From the NCBI GenBank assembly GCA_022385755.1, contig MU278352.1:496001-560000 (forward strand): a stretch of DNA of 64,000 nt, written 5' to 3'. Source of the DNA: Trametopsis cervina (lineage: Eukaryota > Basidiomycota > Agaricomycetes > Polyporales > Irpicaceae). Made by a program: the position numbers and the translations under genes. Of the stretch, positions 46,476 through 58,078 are shown one piece after another. Position 1 is the stretch's first letter. The number at the start of each line of letters is the position of its first letter. The notes under the pieces are model-generated. The model made no database searches, was not told the origin of the DNA, and saw only the letters and a program-made list of their open reading frames with translations.

Positions 46476-47399
46476 GCTTCAATGACTCAGTAGACTCCAA
46501 TGATAGAGAAACCGCTCGACTCTTCTCGTCGTTTAGAGCACCACCCTCATTGGTGTTGCCACGCGTGTGGGTCGACGAGCCAGCAGGGACCGCGTTTGCA
46601 GAACCGAAGACGGCTCTGGACGGGGAGGCATCAGGGCTGCCCAGAAAGTGAGTTCGCCGTAGAGCGCGATGCTCAGCAAGTCTACTGGGCGGGGGTCCTG
46701 GTCTTCCTGCTAATCTTTTGGCTAAGCAATATCTGTGTCGAACTTTTCTGACCTGAGCTCGATGGTCTCAGCGCCGGATGTATGCTCGACGGTTCGAGTC
46801 ATTATCGAACTTGGCTGCGACGCAGTAAGGATTGGTAAATGTGATAATGGTATTTAAGACGTGATGTGATAGCATCGTCAATTCTGATACAATTTGTACA
46901 GCATGTGAGCTGCTAGGGTATGGTTTGAGTCTAATAGTGCCACTGCATTTGGTTGCCGAAACTTCGAGACAAGACAAGACAAAACGGAACAAATTGGGCG
47001 CAGCTGCCTTCAAATGAGGATCATGCAAGGTGGCCAACCCGCATGGTGCACACTTGAGAGCAAGAAGCTGAAGAGAAAGGGAGAAAAGAACCACAGCAGG
47101 GGAGCGGACGGGAGTCGAGGGGAGTCGAGGGAAACGGGCAGGAAGGAGGGGAGGGGTATGGAGAGTAGGGGATAGGAGGGGAGTCCAAAGTTTGTGTTTG
47201 TATCCGAGTTCCAACTCCTAGGCAAGTCGTGTCCGTATGTGATAGAGGTAATGGTAGTTGCGGTCGAGTGGAGTTGTGTGCATGTGAGCTGCGTTTAATT
47301 TCTTATCCAAGGTTTGGTGAAACGTCGTCAGGCGTAAATGGTCCCGACGAGCGGACATATCGAGGGACGGAGGGTAGTGGTCTCTAAACGTGCCAACAA
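46476..47399. other. Stretch without recognised gene
   Basis: Sits between the 3' and 5' remnants of the broken X copy. A short plus-strand frame near 46640-46750 has a hydrophobic end (VYWAGVLVFLLIFWL) but no other support. About 47080-47200 is purine-rich with GGGAGTCGA-like repeats. Confidence 0.5.
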
Positions 47400-47842
47400 A
47401 TCAGTACTGACACGCGAAGATAGTGCTGCGAAGGACTAACCGTTCATTCTGTGTTTTACAGCCACGTGAGGTCTGAGCGAGACCCCTCCTTCTCTTATGG
47501 CTCCATGTTTGGCTCTCCACCGCGAGGGCCGCGGGAGCGAGCACAGAACAGCTGGGCGACTTAACTCGAGCAATTGATAACGCTGATTTATCCAAGTCAG
47601 CAAGAATAAAGCGTGTAATCCAGAAGCACGTACCAAGGTTGAATTGCCTATCTAAGCTCCCCGGAGAACGTCTTCGTTAAGCATCCTGAAGGAAGAGCGA
47701 GGGTGCGAGGGCTGGCAGAGATGTGGTTCTCAATGGTAGCATGCAGTCGCTAGTGCATAAGCGTGAGGTTGACCAGAGCAATGGTGGCATCATCGACGCC
47801 GGTCAGAGCAGACAAGTTGTCGAGGATGGTAAGGCAAGGCAT
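47400..47842 (-). pseudogene. Family X copy 3, truncated
   Basis: From the ATG at 47842 the frame MPCLTILDNLSALTG... resembles the X N-terminus but stops after 30 codons (stop at 47750-47752). Past the stop, an ELHTSLEN-like coding trace (LHATIEN type) follows before similarity to intact X fades. The copy at 63.58 kb has the same stop, so truncation came before the duplication. Remaining sequence to about 47400 matches the 63.7-63.95 kb region. The promoter is intact, so a short transcript may still be made (inference). Confidence 0.65.
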
Positions 47843-47968
47843 GACTGAGTCAAGGTAGTGCCGAAGTGCTATGAAAGCCAGAGGGAGGGCTGGTGTTCGG
47901 TAGAGGGGAGGGGAGGTAGTGGTTGGAGGGCAAGTTGCTGAGGGATGTTAGGTCGAATACAGGCCCTC

Positions 47969-48290
47969 TTTATACCTTTTATGCGCGCCTCCTCGACGCG
48001 ATCGAGTTTGTTGAACAAAATCACGAGCCTCAACCAAAGTTACCATATATGGTGCGTAGATTGCCACTTTCGGATGGAAGACGATGCTTCGATAGACGCT
48101 TAGTCTCCGAAGTCTGAGGGTTTGGTGGGGGTCTCGGAGGGTGTTGCTCTGTGCCCTCGTCGACTTTTCCCCCAGCTGTCTCGTCAGCAGTGACCCGCCT
48201 ATCAAGATGTTGTCCATGCTCTCGTAAGGACCGTAGGATAACCCTTACCGCATATTGGGCTTCCAACACGATTCTCGGGCCAAAGTTCAT
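47969..48290 (-). promoter_or_regulatory. Family X promoter module (copy 3) with extended upstream block
   Basis: On the minus strand: CCATATATGG (48043-48052, perfect CArG), TTTGTTCAACAAA (48007-48019), CTCGATCGCGTCGAGGAG, and TATAAA (47969-47974). The CArG-TATA outer distance is 84 bp, as in copies 2 and 4. Homology with 63.11-63.46 kb continues to about 48290. Confidence 0.75.
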
Positions 48291-48596
48291 GGTGTTACCT
48301 TAGCTCGACGGAGGCGTAATATTTTCCAAACTCCTCAGAGTTGCTCGCGGGGTGTAGGGAATGGACCGCTACGTTGTGGTGTCCCGACGCGGCGTCCAAG
48401 TCGATCCACGAATCGTTGTAGTGCAGCATGAAGAATGGACAACATATGATTGATATCGACATAATTCCAAAACACACATAGACGAAACGAAAGTAAACGA
48501 AACGAAATAAATATGAGTCCTTGTTCGATAGGTATGACCGTGATCCACTCGCGCAATGTCCCAAATCAATGTCGACCCCAACGCACCGACGACAGA

Positions 48597-49367
48597 CTAG
48601 TGGATCGTAACATAGACATCAAACTGCGCACCGTCAAGCCTCACGCGCTCGGAGTGGTGGTACCTAGGAGCCCCCGAAGCCGCACCGACTACCGCATTGC
48701 TAGGCCTGGGGGACTGTCCACCCTGAGGGTCCCGGCGGCGTTCACGTTCATTTTCACGAACAGCGGGGCGGGGGGCGGCGGCGCACTCGCGCTCACGGTC
48801 CTTCGGCTCCTTGTCCCCGCGGGACTCCTTCCTGCGTCTGCCGTCGCGTTTGTCCCTGTTGCCGTCGCGTTCGTGCCTGTTCCTATTGTCGTCGCGTTCG
48901 TGTCCGTTCCTATCGCCGTCATGTCTGTCCCTATCGCTGCGTCGGTCCTCATGTCTTTCAGGCCGAGCGCGATGATCCTCAGGACGCTCCGCACGTCTGT
49001 AGTGGTCATCACGGCGTGGTGCCTGAGAATCCCTCTGCCCGTGTTCGCGCTCGCGCTCTTGGCTGGATTCGACAGACACAGAACGGCTATTCTGCGCTGG
49101 ACGCTGAGTAGCTGCAAGCCGCACGGAGACGGAGGCTGAGCGGCGCGGGGCTGCAGGTGCAGGTGCGAATCGAGCATTCTGCTGAGGCGCAGGCCGGTTG
49201 TTCTGCGGGGGGCGGTTATTCTGCAGACAGTGAGGTGCGAGTGATTGGACCTGCACGACAGTGGTGGTCCCTAACATCGCGGGGAGGACGTGCGCGAGGA
49301 AGGCAGCACCTGGAGGGGTAAGCCAGACTGGGGACGGGAAGCAGTGAGTCGTGCTATGGAACGCCAT
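48597..49367 (-). CDS. Family Y copy 1: Arg/Asp-rich charged protein
   Basis: Single-exon 256-aa protein of an unrecognised family. The N-terminus (MAFHSTTHCFPSPVW, TPPGAAFL, HVLPAMLGTT) and C-terminus (RYHHSER, RLDGAQFDVYVTIH) are nearly identical to copy 2 at 61940. The centre is an alternating basic/acidic tract of RERE, DRHDG, RHERDGNRD-type words that varies in length between copies. Such tracts are disordered and often bind RNA or form condensates (inference). A TATA box stands about 90 bp upstream. It lies downstream of Z and upstream of X in both arms of the inverted duplication. Confidence 0.65.
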   Translation of the reverse strand: MAFHSTTHCFPSPVWLTPPGAAFLAHVLPAMLGTTTVVQVQSLAPHCLQNNRPPQNNRPAPQQNARFAPAPAAPRRSASVSVRLAATQRPAQNSRSVSVESSQEREREHGQRDSQAPRRDDHYRRAERPEDHRARPERHEDRRSDRDRHDGDRNGHERDDNRNRHERDGNRDKRDGRRRKESRGDKEPKDRERECAAAPRPAVRENERERRRDPQGGQSPRPSNAVVGAASGAPRYHHSERVRLDGAQFDVYVTIH

Positions 49368-49454
49368 TGCTTGGAGTGCTGGAATTGTTGGAGTGTGGAG
49401 AGATTGGATGGGAGAAGTGAGTTAGTGAGGATGTTTGGAGTGAAGTTAGTGAGG

Positions 49455-49462
49455 TTTTTATA
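49455..49462 (-). promoter_or_regulatory. TATA box of family Y copy 1
   Basis: TATAAAAA within CTCGCGGTATAAAA, shared with Y copy 2 (61843-61850). Confidence 0.7.
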
Positions 49463-49469
49463 CCGCGAG

Positions 49470-50039
49470 GAAAGGGCTGAGGCTGCGCAACGATACTTGC
49501 TCGTTGGTACACGCCTCTTGCCTTGCATAGCCGAGCGCGGCGAGCAGCTCGTATCAAAGCATCGAGGTTGCAGGGATAGATGTCTGTAGCGTAGAGGCAG
49601 CCTCGAGCACTTCGTCTGCCGCCACACCATTGTCAGAGTGTGCAGTATGTACCGTTGCTAGCATAAATGCCTCGAGAGCTGGCCTAGTATGGGTCTGTCA
49701 TACCGTATCGACAAGCACTGGTATCTGCAACGCAAACAGGACGATATTAGCAGCATAGCAATCATGCAGTAGCAGAGGTAAGACTGACCATGCTAGCACA
49801 GAGATAGACGATATAGCCCACCACTTCGGGAGTTTGCCGCGTAGCTTGTGATGGCACAATCACAATAGCGTACGCCATCTTCACGCAAACGACCGCCGCC
49901 GGTAACTCGATACATCTGTAGAATGGAGCGACTCGTTAGGCATCTACCCAGCCCCTATCAATATCAGTATCACAAAAGAGGTAGGTATAGCAGAGACGTA
50001 CATGTACATGTCAGGCATACTCGCATATCCATATCCGCC
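49470..50039. other. Duplicated Y-Z spacer
   Basis: Reverse-complement match to 61110-61800: GGTATAAAA promoter region, the ctgcctctacgctacagac block, the cactggtatctgcaac block, and tacatgtacatgtcaggcatac. No gene of its own is seen. Confidence 0.65.
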
Positions 50040-50333
50040 TTATCCCCTCCGTCGCATTGCCCCAGACGCGAACATGCGTCTTCTCCTATCTAGACTAGTT
50101 ATCAGGATGAGTTCCTCTTCGCTAGCGCTCTTCGAGGAGCGTTTGGACTCGTCGGCCTCGAGTAGGGACCGCACGGCCGGCGGAAGCGCGGGCGCAGGAC
50201 GCCTAGGTAGGTCTCGATGACGAGAGGGTAGTGGACGACGACCCCTCGCAAAATGTACTGTGTTTGGGGGAGACGAGTGTCGGCGTTGACGTCTTATGCA
50301 GCTTTGCAGTGTCGCGGACGATGGCAGCTTCAA
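50040..50333 (-). pseudogene. Family Z copy 2, 5'-truncated and frameshifted
   Basis: Retains the 3' third of the Z gene at 60377: ATLQSCIRR, PALPPAV, EADESK, RRRRM and ASGAMRRRG. A frameshift lies around the former KTVTF motif. The 5' two-thirds are absent, replaced at about 50325 by CHMP7 sequence. No start codon in a Z context remains, so it is a pseudogene. Confidence 0.75.
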
Positions 50334-50830
50334 GCTTACCTATAGCGCTGTGGAGTTCCAGAACACCTATGTCCACAGGAGTAACCTCGACTGTTGCGGG
50401 GTCCTGAACTGAGTCAAGGGGAAGAACGCCTTCATCTGGCACAGTTCAGCCTTCATAGGGAGAGCATTCATTATCCTTGGTACCGGACACAAAGGGATCA
50501 TTCAGGACCACTTACAAGCACAGTAGTGAATCCAAGTGACTTGCCTACGCCCTCGACTCTAAAGTACTCGATAACCTATGGCCCAACAACATGGAATACA
50601 AGTCTGTCGACTACGCAGACGAGTGAGGGTGCCATCCGTCCAGGACAATTGCTTCGAGTGTGCGCCTCCACCAATGGACATTGGACACGAATGACGCGGG
50701 ATTTGACTGCTTTTGCCTCGGGAAGTCAGAATAGGGGAATTTTTAAGCGTGAAGACGTTGTGCCTTGGTATGTAGGGAGTCTTTGTAATTGTGTACGTGA
50801 AGGTCCGACAGAGGTCATGACGGTCGTGGC
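50325..50830 (-). pseudogene. CHMP7 copy 2, internally deleted
   Basis: Direct copy of parts of the CHMP7 gene at 44.5-46.2 kb: a fragment of exon 3 (EVTPVDIGVLELHSAI), joined to the start of exon 2 (LNSVQDP near 50400, ELCQMKAFF type), then intron 1 and exon 1 with substitutions. Most of exon 2 and all downstream exons are missing. It is fused on its left to the broken Z gene. Confidence 0.8.
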
Positions 50831-51039
50831 AGAAGAGCCGCATCGTCAGTGGTAAGTGGCTTGACGCGATCCATTCACGTGCATGAGACCTGCGCGTCAC
50901 AGACTGCTACAGAAGCTTGGACATCTACTTTCCTGAGGATAATAATCAAGTCCGAGTCTAAGAGTCCCCAGTAATTCACGACCTCCTGAACGTGTTACAA
51001 GATACAAGAAAAGAGACACCCGTCAAGATTGTGAATAAA

Positions 51040-51500
51040 AAGTCATATTATTAGGGGTATATGATTCATGACTTTACAATGGAGAGTACTAAACGAAACC
51101 CGACCCAATCCGAGCGCAAATGCGAGTCATGGTGGTGGCCAACCACCATGAATCGCACTTGAGCTTATTATACAAGATCCACGACTGATAATACATGAGA
51201 GAGAGGAGAAAAAAGGAAAAGAGTCCGAGACAGAGAGGAGAAAAAAAGAAAAAGATACAAGTCCGAGTCCTATCCGAGTCCGAGTCGTATGCAATCTGAG
51301 TCCGTAGAGTATCTGAGTCGAGTCCGTAGAGTATTCAAGTCGAGTGCGTGTGGTATCTGAGTCAAGTGCGTGGGGGTATCCAAGTCGTAATGCAAGTCAA
51401 GTCCATAAAGGTATCAAGTCGGGTCCAGAGGCGTATTCAAGTGCGAGCCATATTGAAGTTTGTGTTGATATCGAGGCGATGTGAGGGTATCCAAATGTGG
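51040..51500. repeat. 3' flank of X copy 2: hairpin and GAGTCC repeat array
   Basis: Contains the shared tatatgattcatgacttt block (about 51056), the hairpin at 51122-51156 (arms TCATGGTGG and CCACCATGA), a purine-rich gagaggagaaaaaa part, and an array of gtccgagtc/gtcaagtcc words. All are in reversed order and orientation relative to 24200-24605. Confidence 0.75.
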
Positions 51501-51662
51501 TGGGGAGTAGAAAGGCCCAAAGGGCTACAGACAAATCGAGGTGGAGAAATGTAGCGATGTAGTAGTGATGTCGTAGTGATGTCTACAAATGCAAAGTCAG
51601 CGTCGGATTAAGACAAGAAGAGGAAGAAAAAATAAACTCACGATCTAGTGTGTGGTGTATAG

Positions 51663-52881
51663 TTATATGCTGGCGGAACGGGAGACTTTCTTCTTCGTTT
51701 TCGTCTTTTTCTTCTTCGTGCTGCTTGAAGCTTCGTCGCCCTCGACCGCTAGTACCGAGCGAGAGAACACCAATGGTCCACTGAAGTGAGCCTTGCGCGT
51801 TGTCGGTGGTGCGCTGCCTCTCCTGACGCGAGCAGGTGTCGAGAACGCCGGGACTGTTGTGAAGGAGTGAGCAAATCGTGGAAAAAGAAGAGAGAGAATG
51901 AAACGCACCTGATTCCAAGACCTCATCCCATTCAACCTTCATATCCTCCGATACCGTATGGATCTCCTCCGAAACCAACGACTCCGACGAACTTGAAGAA
52001 GGACCTGCGCTAGTGGACGCGTGAGTGGCAGTGTGGCCCAGAGTCGTATCTTTGTTGTCGTCGGCGGGTACTTGTCGAGTCTCCATGTCCTTGCGAGGGA
52101 CGTCGGTGCTGTGGCCGGCAGGTGCTTGTTGAGTGTCCACATCCGGAGAGACATCCAAGTTCGCCAGTTCCGCGGGGTCGATGTTGCGAGATGCTGAAGC
52201 GATCTGTTCGATGATGTTGTTAATTTGGAATTCGCACGGGTTTGCCTCCATCTTGGCTTCTAACGCTGCCTGCAGCGCCATCTCTTCCTTCCTAGTCGAC
52301 GCATCCACCCAGATCACCACTCCCGATAACCCGAGTAACACCAGGATGAAACCGATAACTACCACATTCTCAACCGTAGCGTCACTAGCAGTAGGGAAAG
52401 CATCGAAGTCAAACTTAGCCCCAGAGACTGTTGCCTGAGTTGCCGCAAGAGTAGCCGTTGCAAAAGTAGTGGTCGTCGCCGCAGCCAAGAATCCGAATGC
52501 GCCAGACGTGGTACCGTTGAAGTTGGCAGGGCAGATTGGGTTGTCGTATTTGTGGTCGCTAGGGAAGGACCGTGGTCCCACATCCAGAGTGAGCGCGCGA
52601 GGCCGAACCAGTGTATTGTCGTAGAATCGAGGGACCCAGGGAGAGCCACGGAGGGCGAGTCTAACTGCGTGACGAGAGCTGCCGATGCATAACGTGAGGT
52701 TGTGTGTCGCCTGAGAGATTGTCGCGAGGAGAGTGCGGGAGCCAGCTTCGAGATAGAGGAAGTAGTTTTCGAGAGAAGTGTGTAGTTGCCAGAACATGAG
52801 CTTGACGTCGACCTGAGCGACGGTGACCTTTGCGATATTGAGAAGGGCGGACAAGGTGCTGAAGGCCATGAGGAAAAGCAT
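51663..52881 (-). CDS. Family X copy 2: single-pass membrane protein with Lys-rich tail
   Basis: Paralogue of the gene at 22750, 387 aa from exons 52881-51909 and 51853-51663. Signal-like N-terminus MLFLMAFSTLSALLNIAKV; conserved YLEAGSRTLLATISQATH; extracytoplasmic NGTTSGAFGFLAAAT; transmembrane helix near residues 170-192 (VVIGFILVLLGLSGVVIWVD); cytosolic SSSSESLVSEEIHTVSED; basic end STKKKKTKTKKKVS. The first intron of copy 1 is absent here, while the last intron (55 nt) and last exon (191 nt) match. Function unknown. Confidence 0.75.
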
Positions 52882-53010
52882 GGCTGAGTGACGGTCGTGG
52901 TACTATCAAAGTGCAGAACGCCTGTACGGGGGTGTTGAGCGAAGGGGAAGGGGGAAAGTGGAGGTTGGAGCGCGGGTTTCTGGGGAACGTTGGGTTGAAA
53001 ACAGGCCCTC

Positions 53011-53350
53011 TTATATGTTTTGGACGGTTCTCCTCGACGCGATCGAGTTTGTTTAACAGAATCACGAGCTTTGACGAACATTGCCATATATGGTGGGTCG
53101 ATCGTCGTTTTGGGAAAGAAGACAGAGACGATGTTGGTTCGATGGCGTCTATCGAAGCAAGGTCTTCTCTGGCTTGGTGGGGGTTTCGCAGGGTGCTGCT
53201 CTCTGCCCCCGTCGACTTTCCCCCTGTTGCCTCCTCAGTGGGACCTGAAGTACTGCAAACCCGCTCACCTTTGTTTGTTACGAGCTCATTTTCTCATGAC
53301 CTCGGTCGCACTCGGTGCGCCAATTGCGTTGAATTCAAGATAGCTGAAGG
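53011..53350 (-). promoter_or_regulatory. Family X promoter module (copy 2) with upstream block
   Basis: On the minus strand: CCATATATGG (53084-53093), TCTGTTAAACAAA (one base off the palindrome), CTCGATCGCGTCGAGGAG, and TATAA (53011-53015), 134 bp before the ATG. Homology to the other copies continues upstream to about 53240, including a GGTGGGGGTTTCGCAGGGTG-like block. Confidence 0.7.
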
Positions 53351-54152
53351 TGGCCTGAAGGGACGTAATTGAAGTGTCTTGCTGAGGGCTGGAATCAGTC
53401 TGGGATAGCAACAACGCATCTAAGGAGGTCGTCGGTCAGTTGACTCCTTCAGACTTGTGCCACGCAGACTCACATGCAGCAATTGCATTTGAGACCGACT
53501 ACAAAGCCCCTCGAGTGCACCTTACCACGACATACTTCAAGTACCCTCCTTCGGCGTGTCCTATCTTCGACGCCCAGCTTCAGACAGGAAGGACAGCATC
53601 TGCCCCACCCATCATACGTCTAGTAGGAAGCTATTGCGCCTTGAATGCAATGGCGGATAGAGTGTAAGAGCAGTACTCTTACTATGTACTATGTGTTATC
53701 AGGGAGGGGAAATGCATACCTATCTTGTCCTTGATAGCTTGCGCACCGCTACAAGTCCCAAGGATTTTCGATTTCATTGCGAAATGCAGGGAGCTTCAAG
53801 AGATCATCTGGAGACTGTAAGAACACCCCCATCGCTTGGACATCGGGTACGAGGGCTGTTGTCATTGATATTGCACAACCTGTCGAAGTTTATGACTGCG
53901 GGTGTATGTTTAATTCACACCTTGCACAAAGATAAGACGAAGATGATACCAGTGTGAGTATTGACTGAGGATCGTCACGGTGCAGCAACAATGACGTTAC
54001 CACGTGATGTCGACGTCCGAAGGTGCGGTACGCGGTATGCACTCCCGCAGCATGCCCTATTCTCGCTGGTCCTCGCGTTCTGTACCGTACCGTCTGCAGT
54101 TCTTTCCATTCTCTTGCGGTTGACTGGGGTCGACTAGCGCGAATGACCAGAA
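53351..54152. other. Intergenic stretch with a possible small two-exon gene
   Basis: Frames at 53440-53667 and 53715-53957 could be joined through a GTAAGAG...TATCAG intron (about 53665-53702). No start, family motif or homologue is recognised, so I do not call it. Confidence 0.4.
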
Positions 54153-57100
54153 ATGTCTATGTCTGTTCACGATGGAGATGATGACTCCGGACGTTTCGTC
54201 TCTCACAGTCCAGATCAAATGAGCCTCGTTGGGAGTGAGCTACAAGGCGACCAGGACCATGGCGACACCAATAACGCGCGCAGTCACGACGAGGCCAGTC
54301 AAATACACGAGGAGCTGGTGCAGAATGGTGGTGGAAATGGACGCGTTATAGCGCACGGCAGTGATGCTGGGAGCGGGGATGAGGATGCTGAAGAGGCTGA
54401 GGGCGAGAACGAAGATAGTGAGGACGAAAGCGGGGATGAGGACGAGGATGAAGATGAGGAAGACGAGGATGACGAGGACGAAGAACCGACGCTAAAGTAC
54501 GAGAGGTTAAATGGACCCGTTGACCTTCTTCAGAAAGACTCGGCTTCAGCATTGACATATGCGAATAACCGGTTGGTGCGTACCACCTACATCATGCTCG
54601 ACGCTCTTACAGAATTCTATTAGGTGTTAGGAACACATGCTGGCATATTACATGTTCTGGATCTACAAGGAGAGAGAATCAAATCCGTCAAGCCACACAC
54701 GGCTAGTATCACCGACATATGCGTAGACGAAACTGCGGACTTCATTGCGACGGCCTCACTAGACGGTGAGCACGCGTATATGTCATTGCGTCTTCCCAGG
54801 AGCATCCATTCTCGCGCGACCTACATAAACTATACAACCATGCGAAGTCTCATTTCTGATTCATTCTCGTTGGTATCATTCCAGGACAGATCACCATCTA
54901 TTCACTGAACACACCGGAGGTCTATCGCTTCGATCAAAAACGACCCATGCGCACGGTGGCTCTGGAGCCCAATTTCGCCAAGCGTAGCGGCCGGGCATTC
55001 GTCTGTGGTGGGATGTCTGGGAACTTGACGATGCACGAGAAAGGCTGGCTTGGGCACAAGGAGACTATCCTCGACAGCGGAGAAGGCCCCATATGGCAAG
55101 TTCGATGGAGGGGCAGACTTATAGCATGGGCAAACGACCTAGTAAGCACAGTCGTAATGTGCCCATTACAACACAATGTGTTTACCAAATGTTACAGGGT
55201 GTCAAGATATATGACACAACGTCCCAGATGCGTCTCATCTTCATTGACAGGCCCGCTGACAGCCCGCGCGCAGACCTCTTTAAATGCACTCTCTACTGGC
55301 AAGACGACTCTACTCTCCTCATCGCCTGGGCGGACCACATCAAAGTAGCCCGAATACGAGCGCGACCGAGGTCAAACACGGCTCCCTCTGCTACACTGCC
55401 CCCGCTGGTAGTAGAAATCACCGCGGTTTTCCAGCTCGATTGCATGATTGCCGGAATCGTTCCTCATACAGTCCACGCCGCGCCGCCCCCTGTCGACCCA
55501 TTAGCCGTCACTCCCCTCATGCCATTGCCCTCCAAGCCGACGCTTACCGCCTTCCTAACTCTGGCATACATACCTCCCGACACATCCTTCCTCACAGAAA
55601 CTGCCCTCTCTCGCGCAGAACAAGCGCGTAAAGCCGCCGAGCGTCCAGAACTACGCATCATATCCCGCAGCGGTGAAGAACTCGCCTCGGACGCGCTCTC
55701 GATATCGAACTTTGAGCGGTGGAGCTGTAACGACTACGTCCTTGTCGACATACCGGCTTCTGATGCCAGACAGACGGGCTCGTATGTTGTCATGAGCCCG
55801 AAGGATGTGGTGCTGGTGCGGCCGCGGGATTGGCGGGACCATGTTCGGTGGCTGGTGGAGCGGAAACGATACGAGGAGGCTTTGGACGAAATGGAAAGGC
55901 AGTCTCATGCTGACGACAATAAGGAGGAGAACGCGGTTGATGCTGTCGAGATTGGGCAGAAGTACATCGAGCATCTTGTTGGCGAGGGTACGTGCTCTGT
56001 GCTAGCCTGTTCTCGAACAAGTACAGATATTCCCTACAGGAGAGTTTGTGAAGGCTGCGAGGTTATGCCCGAAGGTCTGTGCGCACGATGTAAAACGGTG
56101 GGAAGACTGGATATTTGTTTTCGTACAAAAGCATCAGCTCCAGGTACGTCTCTTCCCGCCACCTTCGCAGCATTCTCATTACAACTTCAACCTTCAGGCA
56201 ATCATCCCCTACGTCCCGACACAAAACCCCACGCTAGGACATCTCGTATACGAGATGATCCTCGCATACTTCCTGTCGCATGATCGAGAGGTTTGCCTCA
56301 TATTGTTCCAGTCCGCGACTTGAGACCAATGACTGCTTTATAGGCTCTGTTGAAGACTATCAAGGATTGGCCTACTGGTATCTACGACATACCCGCGGTC
56401 ATCGTCGTAGTACAAGCTGAGCTCGATCGGGTGCCTTCGAGTTCACCGAGTGATTCTACTAGGCCGGACGCAGTTATCCTTATGGAGTGTTTGGCGGAGC
56501 TGTAAGCATGATGCTCTTCTTTCTTCTAGCACTTGACTTATCGACGCTCCTCTCTCCGATGTAGATATACCGCAAACCGGCAGCCAGGGAAAGCACTGCC
56601 ATTTTATCTCCGACTGCGAAGACCAAATGTGTTCGACCTGATCCGCGAACATAATCTGTTCACGGCGGTTCGCGATCAGGTCCTCCTCCTGGTGGAGTTC
56701 GACCAGGAGCTCATGGAGAAGAAGAGGAAATCGGGTGTCGAGGTAGACCCCGGGCAAAGTGCAGCCATCACATTGCTAGTTGATAACATCCACTCGATTC
56801 CTGTTCGTACTCCTTTATTTCTCGTCTTCGGTATTCGACGCTCACGTGACCATTCAAGATCGGCCGCGTTGTACAACAGCTCCAGACGCGACGATATTAT
56901 CTGCACCTCTACTTGGATGCTCTGTTTGCCAGAGACACCCACGTTGTTTCTGACTTTGCAGACCTGCAGGTTCGTTTCCTCTGATATCCAGTTATATGAT
57001 ATGTGGAGGAGCTGAAAATCTGCTTGTGTTGGATCAGGTGAAATTGTATGCCGAATACGCACCTACAAGGTTGATCGACTTCCTCCGCGCAAGCAATTAT

Positions 57101-58078
57101 TACAGTCTTGAGGAGGTAAGGACTAGCTCTCATTTTAGCACTCAGCGACCTGAACCTGACCTAGCTAATGTCTAGGCCTACCAAGTGTGCAACGAACGGA
57201 ACCTTGTTCTAGAGATGGTGTTCCTTCTAGGACGGATGGGCAACAACAGACAAGCCTTGACTCTCATCATCGAGAGGTTGGGTGATGTGAATCGCGTATG
57301 TTCCATCTTCTTTTCTCTCAATGATTACCCTGGCTTACTCTCTGGCTACAGGCGATCGACTTTGCAAAAGAACAACACGATGACGACCTCTGGGAAGACT
57401 TGCTGCGGTACTCCGAAAGTCGACCAGGTGGGACTTACGCGCAATTGTTTGATGACTGTAACTGACATCACTCGCAGCATTCATCAGGGGTCTTTTGGAG
57501 AACGTCGGCGCGGAAATTGAGCCCATACGACTCATCCGGCGCATCAAGAATGGACTGGAGATACCCGGCTTGAAGCCCGCCCTGATCAAGATTCTACATG
57601 ACTTCAATCTCCAAGCATCGCTGTTGCAGGGCTGTCAGACGATCCTCAATGGCGATTCGTCCGACCTTGCACAAAGGTTGCATACCAATCAGACGAAGGG
57701 GTTCCCTCTGAGCGGTAAGCACCTTTCGTTCGAATTCTCCTCTCGGATGAATGATTTGACGTTATGGTCATAGGGAAACTGCAATGCCTGATATGCTCGT
57801 CGTCCCTCATCGAGACCTCCCAATCGCTACTACTCCTCTTCCTGTGCCGACACGTCGTCCACGCAAGATGTGTCAGCTCGCGCGAGCTCATACCTGCACA
57901 TGCGGATATCAACCGGACGAGTCTCACTGCGAAGATTGCGACGTGCGTATTGCTTACCTTGACTGGAGACGAGGCTGGTATTCATGGTGTTCATTGTTGC
58001 AGGAGCGCTATGATCAAGGCGAGACTGAATCAGGGTTGTCCGGTATGTCAAAAGAGGGGGGATGCTGCACGGATATAG
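54153..58078 (+). CDS. vps41: VPS41, HOPS/CORVET vacuolar tethering subunit
   Basis: Large multi-exon gene for the HOPS subunit that tethers endosomes, AP-3 vesicles and vacuoles. The N-terminus is very acidic (Glu/Asp run, about residues 70-112), then LKYERLNGPVDLL opens a WD40-type beta-propeller (VLGTHAGILHVLDLQGE, CVDETADFIATASLDG, GPIWQVRWRGRLIAWANDLG). The alpha-solenoid follows (WRDHVRWLVERKRYEEAL, AIIPYVPTQNPTLGHLVYE, FLLGRMGNNRQALTLII). The C-terminal RING-like domain is LQCLICSSSLIE, FLCRHVVHARCV and CPVCQKRGD. Introns are 50-90 nt and frames join cleanly, ending with DAARI. It lies between the arms of the inverted duplication. Confidence 0.92.

Larger units (their letters stand above)
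47400..50340 (-). repeat. Arm A of the inverted Z-Y-X duplication
   Basis: Holds, in minus-strand order, broken Z, Y copy 1 and truncated X copy 3, colinear with arm B. Homology includes spacers, promoters and the premature X stop. Confidence 0.8.

Noticed and set aside
48513..49139. 208-aa plus-strand frame opposite family Y copy 1
   Set aside because: Same antisense effect; Val/Pro-rich repeat composition only.
53440..53957. Possible two-exon gene
   Set aside because: One plausible intron only; no start context, motif or paralogue.
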